The notes under the pieces are model-generated. The model made no database searches, was not told where the DNA came from, and worked only from the letters and a program-made list of their open reading frames with translations. DNA of 64,000 nt from Scylla paramamosain (Eukaryota; Arthropoda; Malacostraca; Decapoda; Portunidae): the NCBI RefSeq assembly GCF_035594125.1, contig NC_087183.1:12680868-12744867 (forward strand). Reading direction: 5' to 3'. Below are positions 1 to 43,830 of this stretch, piece after piece (position 1 is the first letter of the stretch; each line of letters begins with the position of its first letter). Made by a program: the position numbers and the translations under genes.

Positions 1-69
1 TTAAGATGTTACAGGAAAGCAAATGGCTCACAACCACTACTAAATCTTTTACAGTATATAAACACTACA

Positions 70-830
70 TGGATGAGGTCCGAGATGTGGCCTCCCACCG
101 TTTGGTGTGTGTTTGCAAGGAGTTTCACAACAAATAAATGATGCTGAAGGTTAGCAATACAGACTTGAAAGTATATAAAAGCCAACTTAATATCTATTCA
201 CTCATAGCACTATTGTATAATGAGGCAAGGCTTTTCACACAACAAATGCATTAATCAAATGATGGAAGATATTGTGACACCATAACAAAACATGCCAAGC
301 ATCATGGACAACTTGTAAAACTTTGGGACAGATTTTCTAATGGGCACAGATCAGCTAAACACTTACTGAAGGCAGTTCCTCACTACATTGCTGTGAATGT
401 GTTAGTGTCTTAATGTTATCATTGTTGTTTGAAATTTATTGCTTCAGAACGTATACTTTTGTTGTTGAACTACTATATATTTTAAATAAATTTTAATTTC
501 TTAAACTTACTGATTTATCTTTGTAATTTTAGGTTTGTGAATAATGAATTGCTTATAATTTCTTGGCAGTGTGAATTTTAGTTTTTTTTTTTATATTTAG
601 AATTTCCAATTACTATTTTTTTTGGTTTCTATTTTCCTTTAACTTTGTTTTACGCCTTTGCATTAATAATGAATTGCAAACAATTTTCTTGGATGCGTGA
701 ATTTTATTGTTTTAAAGCTTTTGTTCTATTTATTGATACCTAGATCTGATCCGACTTGGTGGCGGTCTGGTCCAAGTTGGTAATGATCCGAGTAGGCAAT
801 TGTCCGAGTTTGAGGTGAAACGATATCAAG
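70..830 (+). repeat. Unclassified dispersed repeat, copy A
   Basis: About 700 bp that is clearly homologous, by eye roughly 80% or more in many stretches, to the reverse complement of 26400-27036. Shared stretches include gagatgtggcctccc, cactattgtataatgaggca, gatcagctaaaca and ggtccaagttggta. Copy A carries an extra segment of about 130 bp near 550-680 next to a repeated aataatgaattgc. A 33-nt poly(A) run follows at 913-945. No intact protein was seen. Confidence 0.75.
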
Positions 831-910
831 TATAGGTCAAGTTTTGATTTCTGGCCAGAAAATTATTAATTTATGGTACAAACTTGTGTTGTATCCTTTG
901 TTAGCATACA

Positions 911-912
<2 letters not shown>

Positions 913-945
<33 letters not shown>
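913..945 (+). repeat. Poly(A) run
   Basis: Thirty-three uninterrupted A, located about 80 bp beyond the end of dispersed repeat copy A. It could be a retroposon tail or simple slippage. Confidence 0.8.
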
Positions 946-950
<5 letters not shown>

Positions 951-1799
951 TGACTATACAAGAATCTCTCGTTTTTCTTAGGTCTCCTTATAAAAATGCT
1001 TCCTTACTCACGGTCTAGGTCATAATAAGCTCACACAAACACTTTATGTCTAACTCCTCGATGTGAAATGACAAGACAATAATGCTTCTCTTTTAACGCC
1101 TTTTAAAACAAGCTTATTATATGTGTTTCATGCACTTCGGTTTCATGCAGTGATTCACAAGAGCCATACTTAACTCCCTGAATGATCAGAAATCTAGCCT
1201 GCACCTTACCTTGTGAAGAAATAAAGTTTAAATGCCAGCCAGCCTCTCCCTTCGTGAATCCGCCTCGAAAGTGTCAACAAGTCCCAACCATCGACTTATT
1301 CTTGAGCACACCTGACTTGCATATCAAAATATCCTATACAGTATTTACAAAGTACCTAAATCAATACGAAAAATATATATTTAGAGAAGACTTGTGTTAT
1401 TTTCTATAATTTCGTTTATCTACATTATGAAGTCGAGATAACCACGAGACAAATAATGAATGGATAAAAAAAAGTAAAATAAAATAAATAAATAAATAGA
1501 TAAATACACGTTATTATTTTTCTAAGTGTAAGAAAATGCACAAAATAAATTGTTCTAAAGATATCTTTCTCATTACCATGTTTATGAGGCCGAAATGTTG
1601 AAGTACTTAACAAGCTCATTAACTTTCACATTTTATTTCCCGTAAACTGTCTGCCATATATTACGGTTATTATGCAGTAAAGAGGCTTATGCATTTTATT
1701 ATCCACCAGATCAATATAATCCTGGTGTGGTAACGTGATATGAGGCACTATTATAAACTTTGAGGTCCACGCGGCCAAAATGTGCTACAGTTTTCACCA
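946..1799. other. AT-rich sequence without recognised gene
   Basis: Short ORFs at 1182-1409 (+) and 1425-1619 (-) have no family resemblance and no splice or codon-usage support. I see nothing else here. Confidence 0.6.
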
Positions 1800-2107
1800 C
1801 ATAAAATAACTTACTAATGACAGAAAAATATATAACAATTTCCGGGGTACAATATAAAACAACAATCTTATATATAACATTAAACAATACACCAATAGTA
1901 CATGCATCAATATAAGATAACTTCCTTAAATGGAAAATAGCATTAAAAACAAAGATAATTTATAAAAAGCATTACATTCCCGCATATAAATCTAATTTAG
2001 CTATCACAAAAGACACATATAAACCCATAACAGCTGGCAGATAACGAGACAGGATGGCAGAGATACACGGACAGTCAGACACACGAACAGACAGACACAC
2101 TGACAAC
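1800..2107 (+). promoter_or_regulatory. GCN1: Candidate GCN1 5' flank and 5' UTR
   Basis: The sequence upstream of the start is AT-rich until about 2035, then a short non-AT-rich stretch with repeated cagacaca-type motifs leads into the start codon. An in-frame AUG at 2054-2056 (A at -3, G at +4) lies 18 codons upstream of 2108 with no stop between; a TAA at 2042-2044 closes the frame above it. I cannot place the transcription start and saw no convincing TATA box near it. Confidence 0.35.
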
Positions 2108-21635
<19,528 letters not shown>

Positions 21636-21760
21636 TGGGGTGGCAGCAGGGTCACCAGGGATAACTTAATGAGGGAGTGGGTGGAGAGGTGACAATAGGG
21701 GGAGGGGGAGGGGGGAAGTGGACAGGTGGTGGTGGAGACATCAGCCAGCCACGTGTTGTC

Positions 21761-21845
<85 letters not shown>

Positions 21846-22560
21846 CCGCCTCTCTCTCTCTCTCTCTCTTTTCTCTCTTTTTCTTTCTTTCTCATCCCCC
21901 CCTCTCTCTCTCTCTCTCTCACACACATATAAACACACACTAAAACACACTGGTGCTCTAAGCCATCTTAGCAATTAAGAAATTGACAACATCCTCTATA
22001 TTTTGTACCTCCTTCTGCAACACCTCCATCCTATGCTGTACTAAGCTTGGTGACAACTTGTATTATCACATCACAGTATATCATAAAGCTGACCCAAAAT
22101 GTGTAAAACGGAACAGGCTGTACCAAAACCAATAAGATTAATGTGTTTACATAAAGCTCCCCTGGTACATTGAAGATCGTAATTTAATCTATTTATCCTC
22201 CTGTTTTTTAATGGGCAATTCTTAATTTCTGGTCTGCAATAGTCAGGTCAGTAATTAGTGATTAATTTGGTACAGTTTTTAAGTGATTATGTACATTTGA
22301 TGGGGACATAACTATTCCAACAAACTGTGTGATACTTTTTTTTTAGATTTTTAATTTTTTTTACTTTATCCCACTGTGAAAACACAATTATTAAATTCAC
22401 AATAAATCAAAGAATAGTGTGGATGGAGGTAATTGTGTAACAACTACTGGTAAGATTTGCTGAAAATATTTTTGTGATGAAAGAGCACATGGAAGTCACT
22501 GCATGTCTGTGTGCCGAGAAGTGTTTCCCAATAAATTCCTATCAAAAAATAATGTTTCAG
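21636..22560 (+). other. GCN1: Likely GCN1 3' UTR with two AATAAA signals
   Basis: After the TGA there is a G-rich stretch, a (CA)n plus (TC)n compound microsatellite (21764-21920), then plain AT-rich sequence with no coding signal. AATAAA hexamers occur at 22401-22406 and 22530-22535 and would give 3' UTRs of about 0.8-0.9 kb. Which is used cannot be told from sequence alone. Confidence 0.45.
21764..21920 (+). repeat. (CA)n and (TC)n compound microsatellite in the GCN1 3' UTR
   Basis: About 40 CA units (21764-21843), then (TC)n tracts at 21850-21869 and 21902-21920. If transcribed, the mature mRNA would carry a long CA repeat, a known binding sequence for hnRNP L-type proteins. Confidence 0.9.
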
Positions 22561-22876
22561 CACCACATAATTGGAAGGTACTTAATCTAGCTGTTGGGTA
22601 TCACTGAAAATACAATACTTTGCTGGTTGAAATCTACTGGTCATTAATCCAAGACAACATCCATAAGTGGTATCTTCCATACAGGGTCAAAATGATGTCC
22701 TCCACTTCATGCTCAACTTGAATATAGGGGTGGGGGGGGGACCATCATCTCAACACTATGCTATGATGTACATGACAAGCCATTGGGCACTCCACCATAA
22801 GTGCTGACTGCTCAAGTGAAGTGTGCACTGGCAAGGCTGGAAGGTGAAAGGAGGGAACTAATTAATTTTGTGTCAT
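22561..22876. other. Intergenic, no recognised feature
   Basis: Low-complexity to ordinary sequence with a short G run near 22729-22740. No ORF or repeat family recognised. Confidence 0.6.
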
Positions 22877-23067
22877 AGCTAGATGCATCAGCTAAGCAAG
22901 CTTCTGACTGACTAAATTATCAATGTTTCTCTTGTTACATATGAACAGAGGAATGGGAGAAAAGCATATAAAGCTAGATACATCAGCTAAGCAAGCTTCT
23001 GACTGACTAAATTATCAATGTTTCTCTTGTTACATATAAATAGAGGAATGGGAGAAAAGTTTATAAA
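22877..23067 (+). repeat. 95-bp tandem duplication
   Basis: The block agctagatgcatcagctaag through gaatgggagaaaag...ataa occurs at 22877-22971 and 22972-23067 with only a handful of differences, so the duplication is recent. Confidence 0.92.
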
Positions 23068-23777
23068 CTTACCATCAGAAAGTGTACCATGTCAAAGAAA
23101 TTCAGTAAACTTGCCAGCAACAACTGCAAATTCAAACCTGAAAATAAAGAAATGTAACAACTATATTTTAAAATGTAGAAATGACAAACAAATACTATAT
23201 CTGAGGCCCTCCGCATCCAAAAGGGGCTTCGCCAAAATAAAAAATTATACAAGATTCATTGTTAGTTGATACAGGGTGCTCATTTTAACCCTTACACTAC
23301 CAGATTGTTTTTCAAAGCATGTGAATGTAAGTAGTATTTTCATTATTAGAAATTTTACTCAAATTCCATTCTTGCCAAAAGACAGCATACATACTCAATA
23401 CACATGAAAAAATATAAGCATGTGCATGAATGCAAGAATGTAGGATAAATCAATATAAAATAAATAGATAATCAAATGATAGAGTAATTGGCAACTTGAC
23501 ATATGTGTTGCCCAGAGGTGAGCAATGACTGGCTACTTATGAAGTGTCTCATAGTGCAAGTAGCTGACCGTCTGTAATTTTTGCTCTCTATATAAATGCA
23601 GTATACAAATCTTGTTGAATTCTATAATTATGTGAAGATTGAGGTGAATGTTGTAGAAATGATGTATCTAATTCATTGTGAGCGATACACAAGTTACCGA
23701 CACCTTTATTTATCAGGATAATAATGTCTCCTGAAATTATCATATTTTATGTACTATCTCAATAACACCTTACTTCA

Positions 23778-23778
<1 letters not shown>
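23068..23778. other. AT-rich intergenic sequence
   Basis: No recognised gene. The ORF at 23018-23269 is partly made of the tandem duplication and has no family signature. Confidence 0.55.
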
Positions 23779-23851
<73 letters not shown>

Positions 23852-23959
23852 TTTGTATCGCTGATAGCCTATCCTTCCACAAAGTTCCTGTATGGGTGCT
23901 GTGTTTCTCTCTCTCTCTCTCTCTCTCTCTACTGGTGTGTGTGTGTGTGTGTGATAACA

Positions 23960-23990
<31 letters not shown>

Positions 23991-24005
23991 TAATAATAAT
24001 AATAA
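23779..24005 (+). repeat. (GA)n, (CT)n, (GT)n and (TAA)n cluster
   Basis: (GA)n at 23779-23848, (CT)n near 23908-23930, (GT)n near 23935-23952, then interrupted (TAA)n. Four different motifs lie within 230 bp. Confidence 0.9.
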
Positions 24006-24639
24006 AATAACCAAGATAAATAAAAATGCAAATCCTAAAAATTGCATAATTATTTGTTGAAATATATATATGCATAATAAATAAAATTATTTTGTTCATG
24101 GCTCAGCTGTCCACTATGTATCACATCCATCATAAGAATCTTGTACCTTATACAAGTGCAAGGAAAGGATGAGCACGACTTACTACATCCATTCACATTT
24201 ATCCATATCCTTACAACTGAAACCGAAACAAGTGCATCAAATAATATGATAATTACACACACACACACACACACATATTCACACATACTTGCCTGAGATC
24301 ATAGATGATGTAAAAAAAAAAAAAAGTCAAGTATATATCATTCCCATTCGACAGTTGCATGATGACTAATCACAAGAGTGGGCATGGGTGCATGGCTATG
24401 TCAGCAGTGCCTGGCAGATGCCAGTCTGTCACCAGAAGAAGCAATTTCATCAGCACAGCAACTGATGTGTATGCCAGTGTAAGTTGCAAATTTAAGCTTA
24501 ATGTCTGAACTTGAATGTGAGAGCAGATGATTAAAATTTTCAACATATATCTGTGTGCTGAATGCAAGAGGTGATAATATCTAGAATGGAAGCATGCATT
24601 TCTAATTTTTCTCTCACCCTAAATCTTTCAAATCTTGGT

Positions 24640-25110
24640 TTACCTCAGCCGGTTCTCATGCTATTCATGACAAAGAGGTAGCTCACACACGTTACCCGAG
24701 CCTTTCACCCCTTGACATGCACTTTTTTAATTTCTACCTAAAATCATGCCAAGAATTCTTCAACTAGCCCAAAACTCCATCAAAAGAAATGTCTGAGCCT
24801 TTCTAGATCTAACTACTGTCACAACTACTAGTACCTAACCAAAAACATTTCCAACAATTTTTCTTCTTTATCTCTCCCTCATCATTTCAATCTGATGGGA
24901 CCACTGCCATCTCATCTACCTCTACAGCTTAATTCTTTGCCTAAACCTTTGTTAATTACTATGGATGATTCAGGACCTTTATGCCTCCTCTAATGATGTC
25001 CTCCATGCCTTCACTGGCCTTAACCCTTGAAAGGCTTATGGATCTGATGGGGTCTCTCCTACTGTTTTCATAAATAGGACTTTCAACCATAAAAGGGATT
25101 TTCTTCTCGA
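24640..25110 (+). pseudogene. Decayed non-LTR retrotransposon fragment (endonuclease-RT linker and start of RT)
   Basis: Frame-shifted translation shows PWFTSAGSHAIHDKEVAHTR-like sequence followed near 24985-25080 by SSNDVLHAFTGLNP, a stop, then KAYGSDGVSPTVFIN. This is the pattern V..L..L.P.KA.GPDG..P.vlkN that opens the reverse transcriptase of jockey/CR1-type non-LTR elements. Stops and frame changes show it is dead. The identification is from pattern recall; a translated search would settle the clade. Confidence 0.65.
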
Positions 25111-26213
25111 CATCAATAGAGAAAGACTGAAAAATTGTGTTATATGGTAACAACAGAAAATTGGCTGGGTTGGCAATGAACCCCCATGGAGGTGGAGTCC
25201 CTCATTATCATTTAACAATCTGTGTAAGGTTCATACTACCACACAACCAATGCTTTAAGGCTGCAGGCCCTGGAACCTCACAATATTTTTGCTCTTCCAC
25301 AACACTACTACTGACACCAACTCTTTACAGCTGCCAGCGTGGTAAGTGGGTAACAATACACTATAAACCTAAACCTAAGTTGACTTTGACCTCATGTAGA
25401 GAAATAACTGAAAATATTGCATGCCTATTATTACAATTCTACTGAATACATTGGTATACTAGGTAAGTGCTGGTACTACTGCACTCTATTTTTCTAAAAG
25501 TTGCATGTTATACAGAGAACTTTCAGTCAAGGGAAATATTTGTATTACACCCAACTTACTTCTAATGCTGTAGAAGGCATCCTTTAACCCCCACTTTTTT
25601 CAAGCATCACAGAAGAGAAAGTGCAAAATTAAAGAGTTTTCTTGCACAAACTTTTCCAAGACTTCCTCATGGTGGCCTTGGAGTTGAGCTGATGCCTCTC
25701 TCCACAAAGGTACTGTTGGCCCAGTGGATCACTTCCTACAAGATAATAAACATTTTAGCTTCTGCTGGATAACAGTCTCATCATTACCTGATCACATGTT
25801 TATAAATAAGAATAAAAAAAATTGGCAGCTCCTTCTATGTTGTCTTGCACCAAACCTAGTTAGCTCCTTCCAGATCTAAGCTACTTCCTTACTTTACTAA
25901 TGCATGGCATAGTATGTGGGCATGGGGTGTGGTGGCTGTGGCAGGTGACAGAGACTGAGGGTTGCTGACATCAGGCAACAGATCTCTAACAATCATTCAA
26001 GTGAAACTCAATCATTTTAGGTAAGGTACATGTGACTACAACACAGTTTTGGCAACAAGTTCCATGTTGCCAGGTGACTGCCAAGTCAGTGATCTTCCTC
26101 GTGTTCCCAAGAGCTCTCTGGCCCTTCTTGTGTTAAATTGTGCTTGTAAACACAGGCTAATGTGATACTTGTCACCCTAGGAACAAAGTCTGGGGATCTT
26201 GTTAAACAAATAT
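25111..26213. other. Intergenic, no recognised gene
   Basis: Ordinary AT-rich sequence. The ORF at 25137-25445 (+) shows no domain. Parts may be further transposon debris. Confidence 0.5.
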
Positions 26214-26278
26214 AGTCATCCCTTGTTATGAATGGCTTTCTGGAACTATTTGAACTCCTAACCCAAGGTACCACTGCA
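26214..26278. mobile_element. Possible DNA-transposon terminal segment
   Basis: On the minus strand this reads cagtggtaccttgggttagg, then agttcaaatagttccagaaagccattcataac. The layout (CAGTGGTACCTTGG-type end followed by GTTCCAGA) resembles terminal repeats of short cut-and-paste elements. I did not find a clear partner end, so it is a weak call. Confidence 0.3.
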
Positions 26279-26399
26279 CATGAAGAGTATTTATATCCAC
26301 CTCACAGCACACGGGTACATAAAGGAGTATCATTGGCGGGTATCCTAGGTAAGGATAGGTTAGGCTACAAATTTCCTGTTTTCAAAATATGGCATTTCA

Positions 26400-27036
26400 T
26401 CCTTAGACCTCGTGAATGTCCAAATTTGGCTTGATTCATTCTCAACTTGAACCACTACCAACTTGGACCACGATAGTGGACAAACTTGGACTAGATCTAC
26501 ATATCAAAAAGTAGAACAAAAGCTCTTAATCAATAAAATTAATGCATCCAAAAAATTGTTTGCATTTCATTATTAACAAACCTAAAATTACAAAGACAAA
26601 CCAACAAGGTTAAGAAATTAAAAATAATCTTTAAAATATAGTAGTTGAACAATAAAAGTATAAAAGCAATACAATTCACACATAACATTAAAGCAATAAC
26701 ACTGATGCATTCACAGCAATGTAATGAACTGCCTTCAGTAAATGTTTAGCTGATCTGTGCCCATTAGATAATTGGTCCCAAAGTGTTACAAGTTGTCCAT
26801 GATGCTTGGCATGTTTGTTATGGTGTTACAATACCTTCCATCACTAAATAAATGCATTTGTAGTGTGATGAGCCTTGCCTCATTATACAATAGTGTTATG
26901 AGTGAATGGATATTAAGTTAGCCTTTATGTGCTTTCATGTTAAGTCTCTAGTGCCAACCTTCAACATCATTATTTGTTGTGACACTCCTTGCAAACATAC
27001 ACCAAGTGCTGGGAGGCCACATCTCAGACCTCATTT
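26400..27036 (-). repeat. Unclassified dispersed repeat, copy B (inverted relative to copy A)
   Basis: Reverse-complement match to 70-830. Colinearity runs from ggtctgagatgtggcctccc (27036 side) to the ccaagttgg segment near 26458, with small indels; the last 60 bp toward 26400 are weak. It is shorter than copy A because it lacks the extra internal segment. The frames have multiple stops, so any coding ancestry is lost. Class unknown. Confidence 0.75.
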
Positions 27037-27560
27037 GGCTTGCCCCACCCTAAAACCCAACTTTCCCACCATGTTCCCAAGGTTGTCTGTGGGATGGGGG
27101 GACGGACCTAATATAAAGAATTACCATAAAATCAATGACATAGGTTACTAATGAATACCTGAATTGATTGACCCAAGACACTTCCACTATCTTGCAAACT
27201 TTTCATGTCTTTAGTTCAGTTGTAGATCTAGAAAATGGTCTTTGCAATGACTCTCCCTGACATATGTTTCTTGCTGTCTGGGCCTTAAATTCTTTTATAT
27301 TGTATCTATTCACTATTCACTGGGTTATTTTCTTTTGTTTTCTTTTCTCTTATTTTCCAAAGTTTACATATTTTTGTTTGTTATGTTATCACTGTTAAAA
27401 ATACAGCTTCTTGGTTGTGTGTTCCGTGTCCTCCTGATAGGGCTGCTGTAGTTTTATATTCTTCTGTCTTTCTGTGGCATACGCATAGGACCAAAGAAAG
27501 TGTGCTAAATTTTCATTATCACCACCTACATTCTGTTTTCTTGTGTGTAAATCTTTTCCT
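27037..27560. other. Intergenic, no recognised gene
   Basis: AT- and T-rich sequence between the dispersed repeat and the next retrotransposon fragment. Confidence 0.5.
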
Positions 27561-28140
27561 GTCATTACGTGGGATTACAGCTGACTCAACCTTAAGGTAC
27601 CATGATCACATGCACTCTATTGCTTCCAAAGCAGCTGGTTCAGTCAACAATTTGTTGAAGTCCACACTATGTCACTCCACCCTCCTTACTACATATGCTC
27701 ACTTCTGGAATTTGGTTCTACCGTCTGGAATATTGGTTATGTTACTGACCTAAGACTGCTGGAATCAATACAATGACAGTGGGCAAAAAGGATTCAGGGT
27801 CTCAAGAATGTCATATGCTCAGAGTCCTATGTCTCTATATTTACTTTCAGTGGAGACTGTTATGGACTGACCTTACTAAGTGTTGGAAGATTTTTCACGA
27901 TTTCTCCCCAACTTCTCCTACTGATTTATTTATTTTGGCTCCCACCATTGGCAAAAGAGGGCATCGTTACAAAATCTTTGTTCCTTACAGTCGTTGTGAT
28001 GCCAGGCTGAGATTCTTTTCAAAGTGGTGAAAATCCCAACTCATTTCCCATCAATGTGGCAGAGGAGATTTTCTTGATAGTTTTAATAAGGGATTGACTA
28101 ACTCCTTGGGTGACCGCCTATTTGATTTCTGCTGCTAATC
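27561..28140 (+). pseudogene. Decayed non-LTR retrotransposon fragment (C-terminal end of RT ORF2)
   Basis: Translations in more than one frame give LGITADSTLRYHDHMHSIAS followed by KAAGSVNNLL..., then WTDLTKCWKIFHDFSPTSPT, GKRGHRYKIF and FNKGLTNSLGDRLFDFC. These follow the C-terminal pattern of CR1-type ORF2 (LGvt....l....hi..i..KA, gDlie.fKi..gf, tRGH..Ki, Fk..LD). Stops and at least one frameshift make it a pseudogene. It is in the same orientation as the 24.6-25.1 kb fragment. Confidence 0.65.
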
Positions 28141-28203
28141 TACCTGATATACTCGTGACATTAGTCCTGGGCTTACAGCACACTTTCCTACCCTTTTTTT
28201 TTT

Positions 28204-28234
<31 letters not shown>

Positions 28235-29040
28235 TGCTACACATTCCTTGGTGATTCTCTTTAAGGCTGGCGTGCTAGCCGTGCTGGGGTTCTCTTTTAA
28301 GAGCCCAACCAGGTAAGAACCAGGTAATGTGCACCACCAGTCACTCGTCAGTGTCAGGGAACCAGGCTGGCCAGGAAGTCTAACCATTATATCTAAGCTT
28401 CCATTACTCATGTAGCCTCCTTGTGGATACTCTTGTATGCAATGAGTACTTACCCTTACCTTGACCTGTAAAAGGAACTTGAACAGTACTTAATCACCGA
28501 GAAAATTAAAAGAAAAATACTGAGGGACTCACCGCCATCGTTGTCAACTGCCGCCCGCAACAAAAAGGAGGACTGTTATAAAGCACCTTTATGTCATCAA
28601 CTATTCATAAATCTACTATAAAGCAAAATAACTTTTTCTCATTTATAAAATTCCAATTATATATTTCACAAACAGAATCCTAATAAATATTGGTTTATAC
28701 TCCATTTAAGGACAGTTAGTATAAACCGTGTTAATCTCGTTTGTTTATTATTATTTATTTATTTATCTATTTTTATTAAGTATGAATCATTCTCTCTAAG
28801 ACTCCATTTTTTCTACATAGATTCCATTCTCATATGTTCCCATTAGTGTTTGTTTCCCTTCATCCTTTGTCTTCCCATCTCTGCACCTTCATTCTCCTAC
28901 ATAACCCCAACTGAACCATTCATGGTTAATTCATGTTTTTTATTTTTATTTATTTATTTTTTTTTATATATACTCTGTATGAACATTCTCTTGAATATAT
29001 TTAGATTAAAACTATAATTTCTCCCATCCATATGAGAGAT
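28141..29040. other. Intergenic with (TA)n and T/A tracts
   Basis: Contains a short (TA)n at 28204-28232 and many ttta runs; no gene recognised. The segment 28255-28420 is less AT-rich and could be a repeat fragment of unknown type. Confidence 0.5.
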
Positions 29041-29049
29041 AGAGGGGTA

Positions 29050-29275
29050 GTTACTGCTCTTGAATCTGCCAACTGCATGCCTTCTTGCCCTTCAGTCTCA
29101 ACACACAAAACTTTCTACTCATTCTCATCCTTGTTACCCATATCTTCACTCTTCCATCTCTCTTACTGGTAAAGTCTGGAACCCTCTCCCTGTGTTTTTC
29201 CTTCCTTCCCATTACTTGACCTACTTCAAGAAAGTTTGTACCTTCCATCAATACTCACTGCATATCTAAGCATAA
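29050..29275 (+). pseudogene. Short non-LTR retrotransposon C-terminal fragment
   Basis: The + frame reads LPTACLLALQSQHTKLSTHS, then SISLTGKVWNPLPVFFLPSH and YLTYFKKV. It matches the usual last segment of jockey-like ORF2 proteins in crustaceans (T.S....GK.WN.LP.sVFP..Y.l..FK), but belongs to a different ending from the 27.6-28.1 kb fragment, so it derives from another element. Confidence 0.6.
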
Positions 29276-30400
29276 TGATGAAAGAAAAGGCTATACAGTT
29301 AATGAACTATGAAAATTCATCCTTGCATTGGTGTAAATGGGAAATCAAACATAGAGGTTAAAGCTTAATTTTTTAATGTTGAAACCATTCTAATTAAACA
29401 ATTTTCAGTAATGATTTTGAGTCCACTGTCCAGATTACACCCAAAATAGCAAAATAAAAAATTTGTGACTATGCACATACTTCATTTTTCCAACCAAGGT
29501 CTAAAAAAAATATATTTATTAAACGCACATTATCAAAACCAGTGAAGGACATAAACCTAAAAATGTGATTGATCATCAGGAGAATAAGCCATCTGATGCT
29601 CTCAACCTTGCCCTTGTGAGAGTTTTCAAGCTCTCATCTCATCTCCGGAGAACTAGTGGCTTGAGTGAGAGGTCAGAGAGCATTACAACCAGACCTTTCA
29701 CAATACCTGTGACAAGTCTACTTAGTTGTCCTCCAGGAGACTGGTGAGCTTCCACAGCAGGGAAATCAGAATTTAAATCTGTCCTGAGAATGTGACTGCC
29801 GTACTGTATATACAGTGACACTGAAGAAGGGACAGGAAGTGTGGAAGATAAGGCATTGGGATTCTCGACTGACCTCCTTACATGAGTCAAGCGAGATGGC
29901 ATCCTTCAGGAGTTTGTAGGTCAGCGAGGTGGGCGTTGGGCTGACATGGCACTCATCCTTGTCTCTCCTCTCAGGCTCTTGTCTACATAGACATATAGGG
30001 GTGTCATGAAGCTCTTGTGAGGTAATGCAAGTGGCTTGATGCAGCATGTGGTATGAGGCAGACTTAGGGGAGAGTGTGGGATTAAGGTGATGCTGCATGA
30101 GCCACAGACATCACTGAGGGGTGAGTAGCAGATCTCGTAGAGTGAAGGATAGTTTATGTAAGACACGCTAGGACAGTTCATGAAAGTATTGTGTTGTATG
30201 AATTAAATAATGTTTATAAATGTAGCACCCCTTGCTTCACACAGTCTCACCCACAGAAGTAATTGAAAAGTAAAGAGAAAGGAAGTAAGTGGACACAAGG
30301 AAGTCTTTACAATGTTGTTTCATTCATGCTGCTCCACTAAATACAAAGTGAGAGAGCCAAGAATACATGTTATAGTCAGCGGTGATGCTTTGATGAATGT
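29276..30400. other. Intergenic or possible distal nudE 3' flank; no gene recognised
   Basis: Less AT-rich between 29600 and 30160, with several overlapping short ORFs on both strands, none recognisable. It could be part of a longer nudE 3' UTR or an unrelated repeat. Confidence 0.4.
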
Positions 30401-30405
30401 TTCCT

Positions 30406-30411
30406 TTTATT
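30406..30411 (-). terminator. Candidate poly(A) signal for nudE
   Basis: The minus-strand hexamer AATAAA lies about 660 nt downstream of the proposed nudE stop. It fits a normal 3' UTR length, but such hexamers are common in this AT-rich DNA. Confidence 0.3.
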
Positions 30412-31072
30412 TTCTAGGCTGCATTCTTATCACTTCCACTTATGTTATGCGCAGTGTAGATTTTCAAGCACTAATGCATCTGCTATTCTTGAGAGTGCAC
30501 AACAGAGCCACATCACTTGAGTTGATTGGAAACAAAATAATGGGAATAGATCACAACACACATCCTCCTCCTTCTCCTTCTCCTCCTCTTCTTTCTCTTT
30601 TGGAGAGTCACCTCTCACTCAATGGTTCCAATACAATATATATATATATATATAATATTTATGATCAACTAACCTAACTATTCACAGATGAAACCCAGAT
30701 TAGTCTGTCCGTTTCCCTCCACGGGGAGAGCAGCAGGCCACATCTCTTGTTTTCAGAAAAAATACTCCTTTTTCGTGATGGAGAGCGGGTGAGGGTTGGT
30801 GTAGAGGAAGCTGCTGCAGTGTGGCGGCGGCTGCTGGAGGCGGTGGTGGTGGGTGGAGGCAGCCCGGCAGCCTCCACCCGTCAGCTTGCTGGAGGTTTGG
30901 AGTCTCCTATCTGTCTCCCTCCACCACCCTGCCCCCACCCCACAGTCTCCATGGGGGTCCCTGGGGGGGAGGCTCTTCTGGGGGGTGCTGCTGGAGGGGG
31001 AAACCTGCGCCGCGCTGAGTCCTCTGGTGGCCTCCCTGGGGGTGAGGGAGGCTGGCTGGAGGAGGTGCAGGC

Positions 31073-42758
<11,686 letters not shown>

Positions 42759-42789
42759 CTGTGGAAGAGGGAGAGGTGGCTGAGTGGTG

Positions 42790-42905
42790 GCAGAAAGGTG
42801 AGGTTAGGTTGGGGTTTTGTTGGGTTGCATTGGGTTGGTTTAGCTTCATTTAACTTGGTTAGGTTAGGTAAAGTTTGGTTTGGTTAGGTAAGGTAAGGTT
42901 AAGTA
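42790..42905 (+). repeat. Degenerate GGTTAGG/GGTTTGG-rich stretch
   Basis: Many overlapping variants of ttaggtt, ttgggtt and taaggtt just upstream (in nudE sense) of exon 42610-42758. It looks like eroded TTAGG-type repeats. Confidence 0.6.
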
Positions 42906-43064
42906 AGGTTAAATTATGTGGTGGGATTAAAAGAGAAGGATGAATGTTGGGATATAGAAGAGATGGGTGTGTGTATGCTAGGATGGGAATGGGGAGGAAA
43001 AGTTAGGTTTTTTTCCTCTTTTATGGGTGAAGTAGAGAATGAATGAGTGAAGAATGGAAAAAAA

Positions 43065-43167
<103 letters not shown>

Positions 43168-43199
43168 AAAGGGTCAGATGTGTCATAAGTCCCTAGGGG

Positions 43200-43710
<511 letters not shown>

Positions 43711-43761
43711 CAAGGACAGGTAAAAAAAAAATATATCGCAGGTATGAATGAAAAACAGGAA

Positions 43762-43830
43762 ACATCACACGAGGCGGGAGTCGAACCTGGAGATGACGAC
43801 AAGGTACACAGCAGGAGAGCCAAGTGAGGG
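43762..43830 (-). mobile_element. Possible tRNA-related SINE remnant
   Basis: The minus strand reads cacttggctctcctgctgtg, a spacer, then a good RNA polymerase III box B (aggttcgactcccgcc). I see no convincing box A, so this may be the 3' half of a tRNA-derived head. Nearby sequence gives no tail. Confidence 0.35.

Noticed and set aside
1182..1409. 75-codon ORF upstream of GCN1
   Set aside because: AT-rich chance ORF without homology.
29639..30181. Minus-strand ORFs as extra nudE exons
   Set aside because: No similarity to the NudE C terminus and no phase-compatible acceptor stood out; more likely UTR or intergenic.
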